Shown here: positions 25,218-35,100 of the stretch, piece after piece
How the letters are laid out: each line of letters starts with the position of its first letter
How positions within the stretch are numbered: the first letter of the stretch is position 1
From: Phaeocystidibacter marisrubri
GTDB taxonomy: Bacteria; Bacteroidota; Bacteroidia; Flavobacteriales; Schleiferiaceae
Direction: 5' to 3'
NCBI RefSeq assembly: GCF_008933165.1
Contig: NZ_WBVQ01000001.1
Location: 1,578,621 to 1,642,620 of the forward strand
Length of the DNA stretch: 64,000 nucleotides
Translations under genes and position numbers: made by a program
The notes under the pieces: generated by a model
The model's input: the letters and a program-made list of their open reading frames with translations, nothing else
What the model was told of the DNA's origin: nothing
Database searches by the model: none

Positions 25218-25988
25218 ATGATGAAAGTTGGGATATACGGAAATGGAAACGCCGCATGGACATTGGGACAGGCGTTGAAATCTAAATCCGAAATCCAATT
25301 GTCGGTAAGTGCCCGTGATCCTGAAAAAGGTAGTGCACTTGCTAACGAATTAGGTGTTGACTTCATTCCCGAATCCGAGGTGGAAACTTCAGGATTAGAC
25401 GTACTCATACTCGCTATCTCAGATGGCGCTATTGCTCCAACGGCGGCTAGTTTTGATCTCGTGGACACCCTACTCGTACACACCAGTGGGCCTACTCCCA
25501 TGGACGTGTTGTACAATGGATCTGAAAAGGTAGGGGTGTTTTATCCCCTCCAAACCATGTCCAAAGGAAAGGATACAGATTTTAGCCAAGTGCCTTTTTT
25601 GTTGGAATCAGACACGGAAGACGGACTTACCCTCCTAAAAAAATTAGCCACTCTATTGAGTTCGGATATCCGCGAAATGTCGAGTGTAAAACGGCTAGCC
25701 CTCCACGCCTCCGCAGTGTTCGTCAACAACTTCACCAATCACATCAACGCAATTGCCACCGACATTTGCGCGAAGTACAACGTGCCCTTTGATTTGCTAC
25801 ATCCACTGATCGATAAAACGGCTGAAGTCGCGAAATCAGGTCAGGCCAGCGAATCTCAAACAGGGCCAGCCGTTCGCAAAGACCGCATCACCATGATGGC
25901 ACATCAAAGTATATTGAGTCCATCGGAAAATGAAATCTACCGCCTGCTCTCGGAGCACATTCAAAATAGACATGAAACAGAACTATAA
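25218..25988 (+). CDS. Rossmann-fold DUF2520-type protein
   Basis: A 256-residue cytosolic protein. The N-terminal NAD(P)-binding fold starts KVGIYGNGNAAWTLGQAL (GxGNxA in place of GxGxxG) and the C-terminal all-helical domain (RLALHASAVFVNNFTNHINAIA ... RKDRITMMAHQSIL) matches the F420-dependent-oxidoreductase-like/DUF2520 family, related to ketopantoate and pyrroline-carboxylate reductases. Reaction unknown. It begins 9 bases after ccmF and its end overlaps the next gene by 17 bases; this block with the KdsC-like, UbiA and Maf genes is a recurrent Flavobacteriia arrangement. Confidence 0.85.
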   Translation: MMKVGIYGNGNAAWTLGQALKSKSEIQLSVSARDPEKGSALANELGVDFIPESEVETSGLDVLILAISDGAIAPTAASFDLVDTLLVHTSGPTPMDVLYNGSEKVGVFYPLQTMSKGKDTDFSQVPFLLESDTEDGLTLLKKLATLLSSDIREMSSVKRLALHASAVFVNNFTNHINAIATDICAKYNVPFDLLHPLIDKTAEVAKSGQASESQTGPAVRKDRITMMAHQSILSPSENEIYRLLSEHIQNRHETEL

Positions 25989-26496
25989 AGAGAAGCTCAA
26001 CCACGTCAATACATTTGTGTTTGATGTAGACGGTGTACTCACAGACGGTACCGTTCTCCTCATCCCTGGTCAGGAGCCCTACCGTACGTTTCACAGCAAA
26101 GATGGATACGCTCTACAATTGGCATTGCGCAAGGGGTATCGAATCGCCATTATAACGGGAGGTAAGAGCGTTACCGTAAAAGAACGAATGGAGTCTTTTG
26201 GTGTGAAAGACATCTGGATGGGTTCTTCCGACAAGAAAGAAGCCATGGAAGAACTCTTTTTGATGTACGATTTGCAGCCTGAAGATGTGCTTTACATGGG
26301 CGATGACATTCCAGATTATGAAGCCCTCCAAATGGCTGGTGTGGCTTGTACTCCTGCCGATGGCGCTCAAGAAGTGAAAGCCATTTGTGATTATGTTTCC
26401 CCCAAGAATGGAGGAAAAGGTTGTGTACGTGACATCATTGAACAGACCCTTAAAGTGCAAAACAACTGGATGTTAGAAGGCGACCATACATGGTAA
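25972..26496 (+). CDS. KdsC-like HAD phosphatase
   Basis: A 174-residue cytosolic HAD-superfamily C0-type phosphatase without a cap domain. Motif I is FVFDVDGVLTDG, motif II IITGG, Lys motif about GSSDKKEAMEEL, and motif IV MGDDIPDYEAL, all as in KDO-8-phosphate phosphatase (KdsC), which makes the LPS sugar KDO. The ATG at 25972 is used rather than an earlier in-frame one inside the DUF2520 gene. The overlap with both neighbours (17 and 7 bases) indicates translational coupling. The precise substrate is inferred from motifs. Confidence 0.88.
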   Translation: MKQNYKEKLNHVNTFVFDVDGVLTDGTVLLIPGQEPYRTFHSKDGYALQLALRKGYRIAIITGGKSVTVKERMESFGVKDIWMGSSDKKEAMEELFLMYDLQPEDVLYMGDDIPDYEALQMAGVACTPADGAQEVKAICDYVSPKNGGKGCVRDIIEQTLKVQNNWMLEGDHTW

Positions 26497-27401
26497 AGGA
26501 ATGGTTCAAGCTGGTGCGATTTGCGAATGTTCTCTTCATCGGAGGAATTCCCATCGTGTTGCACTATGCCTTTGTACAACCACTGATGGGTGAATCTGGC
26601 CTTTCTACGGTTGAACTCCTTCTTTTATTTGTCTCTCTATTCTGCATTGGCTGTGCTGGAAATATCATCAACGACGTATTTGATCAGGAAACCGATGAGA
26701 TCAATAAGCCCGAAAAGCGAAGTGTAGGCGTTACCATCACTGAAAATGCGGCCTTTTGGCTGTTCGGAATATTGAGCACGATAGGTTTCGTCTTTTTTTG
26801 TGCAGTTGCTTACCTCAATGACCAATTGGAGTATGTCATCATCTACCCTTTCAATTTGGTGCTGCTTTGGCTTTATTCCATGGAGCTAAAAGGACGTATT
26901 CTAATTGGAAACATTATCATCGCCTTCCTAGCTAGCACCAATGTGCTCATCGTTGCGTTGTTCGACCTTCTTCCTGTAGAAAGTAGCAGATCACCTATCT
27001 TCAATACCTGCTGGAACACACTCTTGGTGTTGAGCGCATTCGCATTCCTATCCACCTTAATCCGGGAAATCGTAAAAGATTTGGAAGATGTAAAAGGAGA
27101 TACCGCTTCTGGATACAAGACATTCGCTATCACGTTTAATTGTCGCACGGTAAAATCCGTCCTTCTCTTCCTGATAACGCTAGATATCACTGCGCTTTTA
27201 TGGGTTTCATCCCTCTTCTACCCCGACCACTACGAAGTCCTCATTTGGACCAGCATCGTTCTAATTCTACCGTTAGTCATCATTGCCGTTGCACTTGTGC
27301 TCGCTGAAAAAGCAACCCAGTACCACAAAATTTCTACATGGCTTAAGATCCATATGCTTCTAGGCCTGCTCTCTCCCATTGTACTCATCTACACCCTATA
27401 A
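26490..27401 (+). CDS. UbiA-family prenyltransferase
   Basis: A 303-residue inner-membrane protein with about eight helices. The first Asp-rich motif is NDVFDQETD (NDxxDxxxD, residues ~57-65) followed by INKPEKR, and the second is REIVKDLEDVKGD near 190, both needed for Mg-prenyl diphosphate binding. In Flavobacteriia this neighbour of maf is commonly annotated as geranylgeranylglycerol-phosphate geranylgeranyltransferase; the acceptor is not established here. It starts within the last codons of the KdsC-like gene and ends 2 bases before maf. Confidence 0.88.
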   Translation: MVKEWFKLVRFANVLFIGGIPIVLHYAFVQPLMGESGLSTVELLLLFVSLFCIGCAGNIINDVFDQETDEINKPEKRSVGVTITENAAFWLFGILSTIGFVFFCAVAYLNDQLEYVIIYPFNLVLLWLYSMELKGRILIGNIIIAFLASTNVLIVALFDLLPVESSRSPIFNTCWNTLLVLSAFAFLSTLIREIVKDLEDVKGDTASGYKTFAITFNCRTVKSVLLFLITLDITALLWVSSLFYPDHYEVLIWTSIVLILPLVIIAVALVLAEKATQYHKISTWLKIHMLLGLLSPIVLIYTL

Positions 27402-27403
27402 CT

Positions 27404-27985
27404 ATGAAACGCTTCCAAAAAATCATTTTAGGATCGGGTTCTCCGAGAAGAAAGCAACTCTTGGCTGACTTGGGATATGACTTTGAAGTGAGAGTGAGTG
27501 ATGCAGATGAATCGGCACCAAATCATCTATCCGCGGAAGAAACGGTTGAATGGGTAGCGCGAAGCAAAGCCCAAGCACTTCGTGAAACTTTAGTAGATGA
27601 TGAGTTATTGATCACCGCAGACACCGAAGTGTGGAAGAAAAACCGAAGATATGGGAAGCCTGCCAACCGAGAAAGTGCAGTAGAAATGCTTCGTTCACTT
27701 TCGGGAACTTCACATCAGGTCATCAGTGGTATATGTCTGTGCAATCGCGAATTGCTTCACACTTTTCACGTTACAACGGAAGTTGCTTTTGTGGAATTGA
27801 GTGAGGAAATGATCTCACATTACGTAGATACCTATCAGCCTTTTGACAAAGCTGGAGCCTATGGAATCCAAGAATGGATTGGGATGGTTGGAATTGCAGA
27901 GTTGAGTGGATCGTATTACAATGTAGTTGGATTGCCCACTACGGAAGTGTTTGAAGCAATTCAAAATTGGCCTGAGCTCGCTTAG
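27404..27985 (+). CDS. maf: Maf-family nucleoside-triphosphate pyrophosphatase
   Basis: A 193-residue cytosolic protein. LGSGSPRRKQLLADLG (residues 9-24) is the Maf signature, ITADTEVW holds the catalytic Asp region, and KPANRESAVEMLRSLSGTSHQVISG and DKAGAYGIQEW are the other family blocks. Maf proteins hydrolyse modified or canonical NTPs (such as dTTP, UTP, m5UTP) to monophosphates. It is translationally adjacent to the UbiA gene (2-base gap) and 37 bases before nhaC. Confidence 0.93.
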   Translation: MKRFQKIILGSGSPRRKQLLADLGYDFEVRVSDADESAPNHLSAEETVEWVARSKAQALRETLVDDELLITADTEVWKKNRRYGKPANRESAVEMLRSLSGTSHQVISGICLCNRELLHTFHVTTEVAFVELSEEMISHYVDTYQPFDKAGAYGIQEWIGMVGIAELSGSYYNVVGLPTTEVFEAIQNWPELA

Positions 27986-28022
27986 CTTCATTTAGTATCT
28001 TGCCCTCAAATCCAAGATACTA

Positions 28023-29516
28023 ATGGTCGCCAACAGACGTCCCTCCCTCGGAATGGCCCTTACCCCGGTCATTTTTCTGATTATTGCCCTTGCGTTAAAC
28101 GTGTTTATCTTTTCGAAAGAAGAGTTCAAAGAAGTTGGTGCTGACCCTCTTTCTGGAAGTAACCAGATGATCCTTATCATTGCCGGCTTGGTTGCGGGTG
28201 GAATGGCCATTCGCTTTGGAAAGAGTTGGGAGGATGTATTTGAAGCTGTATCCAAGAGCATCATGGACACCACCAAGGCCATTCTCATCTTGTTGATGAT
28301 TGGTGCATTGGCAGGTGGTTGGCTGATTAGTGGTGTGATTCCAGCATTCGTGCACTACGGAATTCAAATCATGAACCCGAACTACTTTTTGCCGGCAGCC
28401 ATCATTATTTCTGCCATTATTTCGGTAGCTACGGGGAGTAGTTGGAATACCACCGCCACCATTGGACTCGCTTTCATGGGCATTGGCTCTGCTTTGGGGT
28501 TTTCGCCTCCCATCACAGCAGGTGCAGTAATTAGCGGTGCGTACTTTGGCGATAAGATGTCGCCCTTAAGTGACACCACCAACCTCGCTCCTGCCATGGC
28601 TGGAACAGATTTGGTGACCCACATCCGCTATATGACCATAACCACGGTGCCGAGTATTATCATTACCATCATAGTCTTCACTCTGATTGGTCTTTTTGGA
28701 GATACCAACGTGACTGGAACAAGTTCATTGAATATTTCTGAAGATATCCTCGCTCGATTCAACATCACACCATGGTTGATGCTGGTGCCGTTGGTCACTT
28801 TGGGGTTGATTATAGCAAAGGTAGATGCAGTTATTTCCATCCTAGTTGGAGCTCTTGCGGGTGGTGTATTTGCCCTCATCTTTCAACCTCATATTGTAGC
28901 CGAAATTGCGGGTGTCACCTCGCTAGATGGCTATTCTGGATATTTGGGTGTGTTTAGAGGACTCACCGAGGGTGCCCAATTGGGAGGAGATCATCCTGTA
29001 CTTGGGGATTTGTTGAATTCTTCTGGTATGTCGGGAATGATGACAACCATCTGGCTCATCATCTCAGCGATGTTCTTTGGTGGAGCCATGCAATCAGCGG
29101 GCTTCTTGCGCAGAATTTCACAAGCCATCGTCTCCCTTACAGAATCTGCCGCAGGACTTATTACGTCAACCATCGGAACAGGCTTCTTTCTCAACCTAAC
29201 CGCCTCCGATCAGTACTTAGCCATCGTGATTCCGGGAAAGATGTACAAAGACATCTACAAAGAGCGAGGTCTAGCTCCTGAAAACTTATCTCGTTCATTA
29301 GAAGACAGTGGAACCGTTACCAGCGCTCTCGTTCCTTGGAATACCTGCGGAGCGTATCAGAGTAGTGCATTGGGAGTTGCCACAGGCGATTACTTCATTT
29401 ACGCCATTTTCAACTGGCTCAGTCCAATGATGAGCATCGCGTTCGCCTATCTGAACATCAAGATTAAGAGAACGAAATCTAAAACCAGCCCTTCCGACGA
29501 AAGTAGCGAATCATAA
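28023..29516 (+). CDS. nhaC: NhaC-family Na+/H+ antiporter
   Basis: A 497-residue inner-membrane protein with about 12 helices. Diagnostic segments are SWNTTATIGLAFMGIG and GAVISGAYFGDKMSPLSDTTNLAPAMAGTDL (with the conserved GDKxSPLSDTT) in the first half, and the LVPWNTCGAYQSSALGV block near the end. Exchanges cytosolic Na+ for H+, fitting a marine or brackish life style. It is the last plus-strand gene of the ccm-maf array and its final 38 bases overlap the convergent corA gene. Confidence 0.92.
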   Translation: MVANRRPSLGMALTPVIFLIIALALNVFIFSKEEFKEVGADPLSGSNQMILIIAGLVAGGMAIRFGKSWEDVFEAVSKSIMDTTKAILILLMIGALAGGWLISGVIPAFVHYGIQIMNPNYFLPAAIIISAIISVATGSSWNTTATIGLAFMGIGSALGFSPPITAGAVISGAYFGDKMSPLSDTTNLAPAMAGTDLVTHIRYMTITTVPSIIITIIVFTLIGLFGDTNVTGTSSLNISEDILARFNITPWLMLVPLVTLGLIIAKVDAVISILVGALAGGVFALIFQPHIVAEIAGVTSLDGYSGYLGVFRGLTEGAQLGGDHPVLGDLLNSSGMSGMMTTIWLIISAMFFGGAMQSAGFLRRISQAIVSLTESAAGLITSTIGTGFFLNLTASDQYLAIVIPGKMYKDIYKERGLAPENLSRSLEDSGTVTSALVPWNTCGAYQSSALGVATGDYFIYAIFNWLSPMMSIAFAYLNIKIKRTKSKTSPSDESSES

Positions 29517-30570
29517 TCGCCGTCACGATAATCATGATGCCCCAAAAGACGGGATAACTATACTTCCACTGAAGTTCTGGCATGTACTCAAAGTTCATCC
29601 CATAAATTCCAGCCACAAAGGTGAGAGGGATGAAAATGGTAGCAATCACCGTCAATACCTGCATCGTATCGTTGTTTTTCTGTGATAGCTGTGAGAGGTA
29701 AAGATTTTCAAGTGCTTCAACCATTTGGCGATAGGCATCCACAGATTCAATCACTTCCAGTGCTGAGTCCTTGAGATCGCTGTAGTATTTCAAGAAGTCA
29801 TCGTTTAAGAAGCGCATATTTCCATGATTCATCAAACTCACGGTATCCTTTAAGGGGTTCACTGATTTTCTCAGCAACACCAATGATCGCTTGAGCTTCT
29901 CCGTGCGAACTAAGGTATCGTCTTGCGGACGGGTAACAATCTCTTCTTGAAGCTCTTCTAATAGTGAATCGTATTCGTCAAGTATCACAAAATACTGATC
30001 GATTACAGCGTCCAATAACAAGAACAGAAGGTAATCTGCGGTTCTCAATCGAACGAGTCCCGCTTTATTGCGCAATCGCTCTCGGATATTCTCAAAGATA
30101 TCCGCTGGCTTCTCTTGAAGTGAAATCACGCTGTTCTCGGTGAGGATAAAGCTGATCTGTTCTATCTGAAAATCGGTTCCTTCGATATCCACAATACTCT
30201 TCAAGGTGAAGAACAAGCAATTGGGAAACTCTTCTACTTTTGGGCGTTGGGTCGTGTCCAACAAATCCTCGAGAATCAGTTTATCGATATCGAAGTTTGC
30301 ACCTATTCGCTGAATGAGATCTACATCGTGAATACCGTGAAGGTTGATCCACTGAACATGTGAATCTCGGAGCATGTTAGCCACGGGCTTATCGAACGAC
30401 AAATCTCTATCTTCCTCAAAATCATCCTCATTATATCGGATCAATTGAGCCTTAACTCGTTCAACCTTTTGTTCACCAACGTAGATGAGTGAGCCAGGCG
30501 CTGTTCCTGTCTTTACACTACGTTTTGCCTTACGAGCGCGCTTTGGCTTCTTTACAGTTGGTTTCTTCAT
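29479..30570 (-). CDS. corA: CorA-type Mg2+/Co2+ channel
   Basis: A 363-residue protein with a large cytosolic alpha/beta N-domain, a long helix (about 230-300) and two C-terminal TM helices. The YGMNFEYMPELQW segment contains the universal GMN selectivity motif at the end of TM1, and the chain closes with a basic tail (RYFRRKGWF). An N-terminal basic extension (KKPTVKKPKRARKAKRSVK) is unusual. Its last 38 bases overlap nhaC on the other strand, so the two transcripts are complementary at their 3' ends. Homopentameric inner-membrane channel for Mg2+. Confidence 0.93.
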   Translation of the reverse strand: MKKPTVKKPKRARKAKRSVKTGTAPGSLIYVGEQKVERVKAQLIRYNEDDFEEDRDLSFDKPVANMLRDSHVQWINLHGIHDVDLIQRIGANFDIDKLILEDLLDTTQRPKVEEFPNCLFFTLKSIVDIEGTDFQIEQISFILTENSVISLQEKPADIFENIRERLRNKAGLVRLRTADYLLFLLLDAVIDQYFVILDEYDSLLEELQEEIVTRPQDDTLVRTEKLKRSLVLLRKSVNPLKDTVSLMNHGNMRFLNDDFLKYYSDLKDSALEVIESVDAYRQMVEALENLYLSQLSQKNNDTMQVLTVIATIFIPLTFVAGIYGMNFEYMPELQWKYSYPVFWGIMIIVTAIMIRYFRRKGWF

Positions 30571-30655
30571 ACTATCAAGATAAGAATAGATCGTTACCTC
30601 GCCTAAAATTTAGCAAACACGACCTTGTTTGTGCGAGATTTACAAGAAGTAGAGA

Positions 30656-30829
30656 TCAGGAAAGGGCTTCGTAACCACCAAACAGAACGGCAAGCCAAAC
30701 CAGGCCTTTGATCAAGAAAAATAAGAAGAGAAGAATGGCCGCTTTAGGACCGAGTTCTTTGGCCAATCCCTTCCAGCCTGCACGCTTGTACACAGCTTTG
30801 TACTCTCCGATTTTTGAGCGCATACCCAT
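30656..30829 (-). CDS. Small basic membrane protein
   Basis: A 57-residue frame with a basic N-terminal half (RSKIGEYKAVYKRAGWKGLAKELGPK) and one or two TM passes (AAILLFLFFLIKGLVWLAVLF). A TATCTTTG box (-7 consensus) lies on the minus strand at 30834-30841, only 4 bases before the ATG at 30829 and 10 before the second ATG at 30823, so the message would be nearly leaderless. No family recognised, but promoter and coherent protein shape support a real gene. Confidence 0.55.
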   Translation of the reverse strand: MGMRSKIGEYKAVYKRAGWKGLAKELGPKAAILLFLFFLIKGLVWLAVLFGGYEALS

Positions 30830-30876
30830 ACGGCAAAGATAAGTCTGAAGGCCTTCCATTTAGAGTAGAAAACAAA

Positions 30877-30900
30877 AAAAGCGACCGAAGTCGCTTTTGA
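30877..30900 (-). terminator. Terminator of rnpB
   Basis: 9-bp stem AAAAGCGAC/GTCGCTTTT (30877-30885 with 30890-30898), loop CGAA, and a T run on the minus strand. Confidence 0.85.
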
Positions 30901-30917
30901 TTTACATCGTATTGAAG

Positions 30918-31288
30918 TATTCCGCTCATAAGCCGGATTCTGTTATTGCCGAAGCAATCCACATCATTTATCTAGAAGTACGGTCACCCGCACCCTCAAT
31001 CTGCCTACCCCCCGACATTAGGCGAGCAGCCCTTATCCCGCCATTGCGGGACTGTCGGTATACATGACATTTCAACCCACGAGGTTTACCTAGCTACGCA
31101 TGTCGCCATCCGTACTGGTGAGCTCTTACCTCACCCTTTCACCCTTACCCCAACACGAGGGTCGAGGCGGTCTACTCTCTGCTGCACTTGCTGTTTCCGC
31201 ATAACGGAACCTTCCCGTTAGGAAGCGTGGCGCTCTGTGTTGTCCGGACTTTCCTCCAACCGAAGCTGGCGATGTGGTCCGCGGAAAA
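30918..31288 (-). ncRNA. rnpB: RNase P RNA, bacterial class A
   Basis: The catalytic RNA that removes tRNA 5' leaders. On the minus strand the universal core motifs are present in order: GGAGGAAAGTCCGGAC (P4/J3-4 5' side), GGTAAACCTCGTGG, and ACAGAATCCGGCTTA (P4 3' side). The ends pair as P1 (TTCCGC at 31281-31286 read in reverse with GCGGAA at 30920-30925). A TTCTTTG -7-like box (31293-31299, minus strand) lies just upstream and a terminator just downstream. Boundaries are good to a few bases. Confidence 0.95.
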
Positions 31289-31313
31289 TCTTCAAAGAAC
31301 GATGTATAACATA

Positions 31314-32042
31314 CTATCTAAAGACCACTTCGGTGGCTCCTGTTCCATACTCTCTCAATGAGGCATCGTAATATTCAATTCGTTCCATTCCTTCCAGCAT
31401 TTCTTGAATTTTAGTTCTCAAAACCCCTTTGCCAACGCCGTGAATCAGAATGACTTTCTTGTAGTGCCCCTTTCTTGCTTTCTCAACTTGATGCCTAGCT
31501 ACTCGAAGTTGATGCTCCAATTTCTCATGATCCGACAAATGGGAATCGAATTCCAAGAGTTCATGGATGTGCAAATCTACTTCAAGAATATTGGTTTCTT
31601 TCTTTCGTGGCTTGAAGACTTTCGTAGAGCTATCTTTATTAATAGTCTCCGACTCTTGCAGTGCTGCGGTAATGGCGGATGAAACGAGCACGAGCTCCGT
31701 CTTTCGAAACCAACGTTCAAATCCATCTGAATCTAAAACGAGGTATCCTCTATCGCCTTCATCAATTACTTTCCCTCCGCCGGGCTCATTCAAGTAGCTC
31801 ACAACAGCACCTACCCCCCATTCAGCTGAATCACTATGAGACGAAGTCTCTGGTTGGATGGAGGAGAATGTAGAGTCAGTTCCTTCGTACTTCTCCAATT
31901 GATGAACTTCGATCCAAAGCTCTCTTCCATCATCCGCTGCCACCAAAGCAAGGCCTTTGTCGAGCTCCACGATCATTCCACCGCCGGAACCATCTACAAA
32001 GAATATGTGATCACCTACATGCACGCTGCAAAATTGAGACAT
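31314..32042 (-). CDS. Smr-domain (MutS2-like) protein with DUF2027-type N-terminus
   Basis: A 242-residue protein. The start at 32042 is chosen because the longer frame runs backwards through the terminator of the preceding gene. Two beta-rich SH3-like segments occupy the first ~130 residues (HVGDHIFFVDGSGGGMIVELDKG ... VGAVVSYLNEPGGGKVI). The C-terminal ~85 residues are a Smr domain (EVDLHIHELL ... VILIHGVGKGVLRTKIQEML) with the conserved DLH and HGxGxG motifs of nicking endonucleases or RNA-binding Smr proteins. This combination is typical of Bacteroidota; the cellular role is unknown. Confidence 0.85.
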   Translation of the reverse strand: MSQFCSVHVGDHIFFVDGSGGGMIVELDKGLALVAADDGRELWIEVHQLEKYEGTDSTFSSIQPETSSHSDSAEWGVGAVVSYLNEPGGGKVIDEGDRGYLVLDSDGFERWFRKTELVLVSSAITAALQESETINKDSSTKVFKPRKKETNILEVDLHIHELLEFDSHLSDHEKLEHQLRVARHQVEKARKGHYKKVILIHGVGKGVLRTKIQEMLEGMERIEYYDASLREYGTGATEVVFR

Positions 32043-32086
32043 TTCACGAGAGTATCCGAAACCACAGGAACAAGTTTTCAAATAAA

Positions 32087-32112
32087 AAGCCCCGGTGTTT
32101 CCACCGGGGCTT
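32087..32112 (-). terminator. Terminator of the first giant T9SS gene
   Basis: 11-bp perfect stem AAGCCCCGGTG/CACCGGGGCTT (32087-32097 with 32102-32112), loop TTTC, and TTTTTA after it on the minus strand. Confidence 0.92.
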
Positions 32113-32141
32113 CCTCTCAAAGAGAATGAATTCTCTAAGTC

Positions 32142-35100
32142 TTATTGCAGAGTCACTCTTCTATTCACAATATGTGAGCCGGACTGAATTCTGACAATGT
32201 AAACTCCCTTAGGAAGCTTGCTCAAGTCGAATTGACCGTTGTAAGAGTTGATTCTACCAAGCTGTTCACTAATCACTTCCTGACCTTGAACGTTGATGAT
32301 AGATACACTCACTTCACTGTTGTTATCCAAGTTGAAGTCGAGTGTTACTACACCACCTGTAGGGTTAGGGAAGATATTTAGCGTACGGCTAAGTTCACTT
32401 TCCACAATGGAGATGTTGACGTCGAATGTTACCGTGTCTGTTACACTTCCACAGTCATTGTAAGCGGTCACGATGACCATCTTCACACCACCGGAAGTAT
32501 AAATCGCATTCACATCGGTTGTAGACGCTGTCATTGCATCATCCAAATCCCAATAAACACTATCCGCGTTAGCAGCACCGGAAACCAGTGATACATAACC
32601 AGCAGAAGCAGTCACCGAGTCGATGGTATACGCCGCGTTAAGCGATGGTAGTGGACCATTTGCGGTAGTAACTGCAACCGGACCAACAAACGTTGTATCG
32701 CCGTTACACTCGTTACCCACGTAGAACTCATACGCTGTATTCGCCATTAGGCCAGAAACAGTGTAAGGAGCCGCTACATTCATGATCGTACCAGAACCCA
32801 TGGTGAATCCTGCAGGACCGTACTCAAGGATAGAAGTAGGCTCAGAAGAGCTCCAATCCAATTCAACCGTAGTACAAGTCACGTTCGTTGAATTAAATCC
32901 AGCTGGTGACGGACATACACAGAAGTTATCAATGTAGTAGTTCGGAGTTTGACCAGTATTCGCAGCAGCGTAGAAATTCACCGCGTTAAATTGGTCACCG
33001 AAGTTCACACTACCCAAAGAGAACTGCCATCCTACGTTCGTTACCGAACCGTTTACAACAATCCATGCGGTATCGTTATCAAGATCAATGTGATGCTCGA
33101 TCGTGTTCCAACCTGTTGTGTTGAATTGGTATGTACCAATTACAGCAGAACTATTGGTGCCACCATTAACTGTTGCCGTACCGTTTGCATCCATGTAAAC
33201 TTCAATCGCCCAAACGTTAGTCGGACCAGTGTAGTTATGAAGGATGTTGTAGTAACCACCTGCACCTGTTGCCAAGGCAAAGTCGAAGGAAACCACAGCA
33301 GCACCTGAATTAATTGTATCGAATACACCCACCACGTCGCTAGTACTGTTTGTACCTGTTTCGTGAATGTGCATGGCTTGAGAACCTAGGAAGCTAACTA
33401 CCTCGCCATCTTGTGCTTTGGTGTTGTTCCAACCGCTCCAAAGAACAGACTGTTCATCAACCAAACCAGTGTTGTACGCCTCGAAGTCGTCACATGGAAT
33501 TGGAGTCAATTCAATCTTGAATGGACCTGTCCACATACCGGTATCGTTCGCACCACAAATTGGGCGGATGTACATCTCTTGTTGCAAGTTAGTAGGCAAG
33601 CCACTGAAGGTATACGAGCTACCTGTTGCAGCTACCGAAGTACCTGATCCCATGGCAAATCCACCTGAACCGTACTCAATTTCATACGTCTGACCTGTTA
33701 CCGTTGGAGTCCAGTTCGCAGTAGAACCAGTAGTGCTCACAGCGGTAAAGTTGATCGCATTGATTTGAGGACAAGTAGGTGCTTCGCGGATTGAGATATC
33801 ATCTAGTGACATGTCACTATAGTAGTTACTACCTCTTTCACCAATAAAGCGTACTTGAATAGTATCTGAGCTGAACGTATTCAACAATACTGTTTTTTCC
33901 AACCAAGGGTCAGAGCCAGCAGATTGTTGTTGACCGATAATTGAATCTACGCGCATCCAAGTCATACCGGCTGCATCGCGAGCTTCAACATAAAGGTTAC
34001 CCATAGTTTGACCGTACATGTGGTACCAGAAACTTAGTTCTGGAACGTTCAAAGCACTTGCATCAACCCATGGACCTTGGAATACAGCTGTGTCTCCCAA
34101 TGAGCCACCACTACATTCTAGGTACACATACATACCACCTGTGCTACCATTCAAAGTATGGTCATAGAATGGACCTGTACTCAATGAGTTCTCATTTGCA
34201 CCAGAAGCATCTTCCGTTTCCCAACGTGGCATAGTAGAACCGCTGTTGTAGAAGTTCCAACAGTTTTCCAAAGAACCTGTTGAAATCTGACCTGGCGAAA
34301 GAACTTCCAAATCCGTGAAGTATGGAGCACTAAATCCAGAAGGACAAAGCGTACCGAAGCAGAACGGACCCACTGTTGAAGAAGAATCCATACCACTAGG
34401 ACAAATTTCAGTGACATAGTAGCAGAATGCAGAAGCACTTGCCAAACCAGAAATCGTCACAGTATCATTTGTGGCCATCATTGAAGTACCCTGACCTGGC
34501 ATAAATCCAGGAGCACCGTATTCAACATACCAAGTAGTGGCACCAGAAGTACCTTCTGTCCAGAATACATCTGCACTTGTAGAAGTTTCATTAAATGCAC
34601 CTAGGCTTGAAGGACTAGCACATGCTGGCTTCTTGTAAATCTGAACATCGTCAACGAACACATCCGGACCAAAGTCAGAGTGCGCGAAGAATCCAACTTG
34701 AATGGTATCACCTGCTTGGAAATCCAAACCGATGTATTCCGTTGCACCAGAACCTGGAACGGTTGTTCCCGCACCGTCGGCAGAACCGAACGCCTGACCT
34801 GCTCTACTCCATACAACGGTCCAAGGACCACCAACAGCTCTTACGCGAACTTGCATAGAGTCGTATGGATAAGATGTAGCATATTGGTTAGAGTGCGACC
34901 ATTTGAAGCTCAACTCAGCACTATCTGTAAGTACTACAAGTGGAGTTGTCATTTCATAATCTACATCATTTCTTGACCAGAAATCAGCTTCAGCCCACCC
35001 TGGATAACTGATCCACGGGTAATCACCGTTGTCAATATCCATACATGCAGGAGGCCAAGAACTATAGTCCTCGAAATAAGGCATGGTGTAAGGAAGACAT

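Noticed and set aside
31314..32120. Longer start of the Smr-domain protein at 32120
   Set aside because: The frame would read through the perfect terminator hairpin of the upstream gene.
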